DNA of 23,821 nucleotides from Methanosarcinales archaeon (lineage in GTDB: Archaea > Halobacteriota > Methanosarcinia > Methanosarcinales > Methanosarcinaceae): positions 1-23,821 of the forward strand of contig JAAXQB010000003.1 in NCBI GenBank assembly GCA_012329085.1, written 5' to 3'. The notes under the pieces were generated by a model. The model saw only the letters and a list, made by a program, of their open reading frames with translations. It did no database searches and had not been told where the DNA came from. Within the stretch, counting starts at the first letter, position 1, and each line of letters begins with the position of its first letter. Below, piece after piece: positions 23,716 through 23,821 of this stretch. The position numbers and the translations under genes were made by a program.

Positions 23716-23820
23716 ACGCTCGTTCGTTCGAAAATCAGAGATTTTCTCATACGCTCATTCGTTCGAAAATCAGAGATTTTCTCATACGCTCATTCGTTCG
23801 AAAATCAAAGATTTTCTCAT
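23716..23820 (+). repeat. 35-bp tandem array (at least three units)
   Basis: Three contiguous units of exactly 35 bases (23716-23750, 23751-23785, 23786-23820), each ACGCTCATTCGTTC followed by GAAAATCAGAGATTTTC (itself a hairpin) and TCAT, with one or two differences between units. The array continues to the window edge. The unit is the family P repeat with 13 bases removed, which takes away the right arm of the palindrome. Confidence 0.9.
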
Positions 23821-23821
23821 A

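Larger units (their letters stand above)
23081..23821. other. Gene-free, repeat-rich right edge
   Basis: No coding sequence is seen. In order it holds a possible terminator, MITE-like copy 1, a small hairpin AAGTTTT/AAAACTT (23348-23372), three family P palindromes (23445-23519), MITE-like copy 2 in inverse orientation, and the 35-bp tandem array running to the end of the window. Confidence 0.7.

Noticed and set aside
23726..23740. tRNA T-arm (GTTCGAAAATC resembles GGTTCGAATCC)
   Set aside because: No acceptor, anticodon or D arm can be built around it, and it recurs every 35 bases as part of the tandem repeat.
23716..23820. CRISPR array
   Set aside because: The units are directly contiguous with no unique spacers, and the unit belongs to a family that is dispersed through the whole window. 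No cas gene is present.

Overview
The window is very AT-rich double-stranded DNA carrying about seventeen genes of clear archaeal type. Archaeal pelota, a Hel308 helicase, a cupin-type glucose-6-phosphate isomerase, a GAN/RecJ-like DHH nuclease, a DacZ-type diadenylate cyclase, a DUF373 membrane protein, ThpR, and a two-subunit pyruvate carboxylase with its biotin ligase together point to a euryarchaeon. The thymidylate kinase and pyruvate carboxylase set look most like those of methanogens of the Methanosarcina/Methanomicrobia kind, but the exact order cannot be fixed from this stretch. This is chromosomal core sequence with wide, very AT-rich intergenic gaps, and those gaps are where the unusual material lies.

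Layout. 1-1204: no gene, palindromic repeats at the left edge. 1205-4611: a three-gene ABC export operon (NatA-like ATPase, ABC-2/NatB-like permease, MacB/FtsX-like permease). 4866-6789: DUF373 membrane protein overlapping an S-methyl-5'-thioinosine/methylthioadenosine phosphorylase. 6806-7423 (minus): MobA-like nucleotidyltransferase. 7654-8917: a lone type I restriction specificity gene (hsdS) broken by a one-base frameshift. 8934-10768: thymidylate kinase and pelota. 10780-11643 (minus): DacZ. 12035-13448: ThpR and cupin phosphoglucose isomerase. 13460-14848 (minus): DHH nuclease. 15622-17838: Hel308. 18854-23080: pycB-pycA-birA operon, in which the ligase presumably biotinylates PycB so that the two subunits can make oxaloacetate from pyruvate. 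Three convergent gene pairs end within 11-16 bp of each other.

The main non-genic signal is a family of short dispersed palindromes (about nineteen recognisable copies plus relics in 24 kb). Typical copies have arms such as GCTCATTC/GAATGAGC around a 3-5 base loop and are followed by CTATCGAAAATCAAAGATTTTCTCATAC-like sequence (the second half is itself a hairpin). Arm sequences differ between copies but change together, so pairing is kept. One copy lies in frame inside the thymidylate kinase gene, adding residues between the P-loop and the TREP motif. At the right edge a shortened 35-bp form is repeated three times in tandem and runs to the window end. Other structures are a pair of inverted 111-bp MITE-like elements at 23153-23263 and 23550-23660, a repeat-dense region upstream of pycB with a 28-bp exact direct repeat and six copies or near-copies of a TTATAATGTATATATA motif there (two more lie upstream of hel308), and a second palindromic family best seen at 11777-11822.

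No tRNA, rRNA or CRISPR array was recognised.
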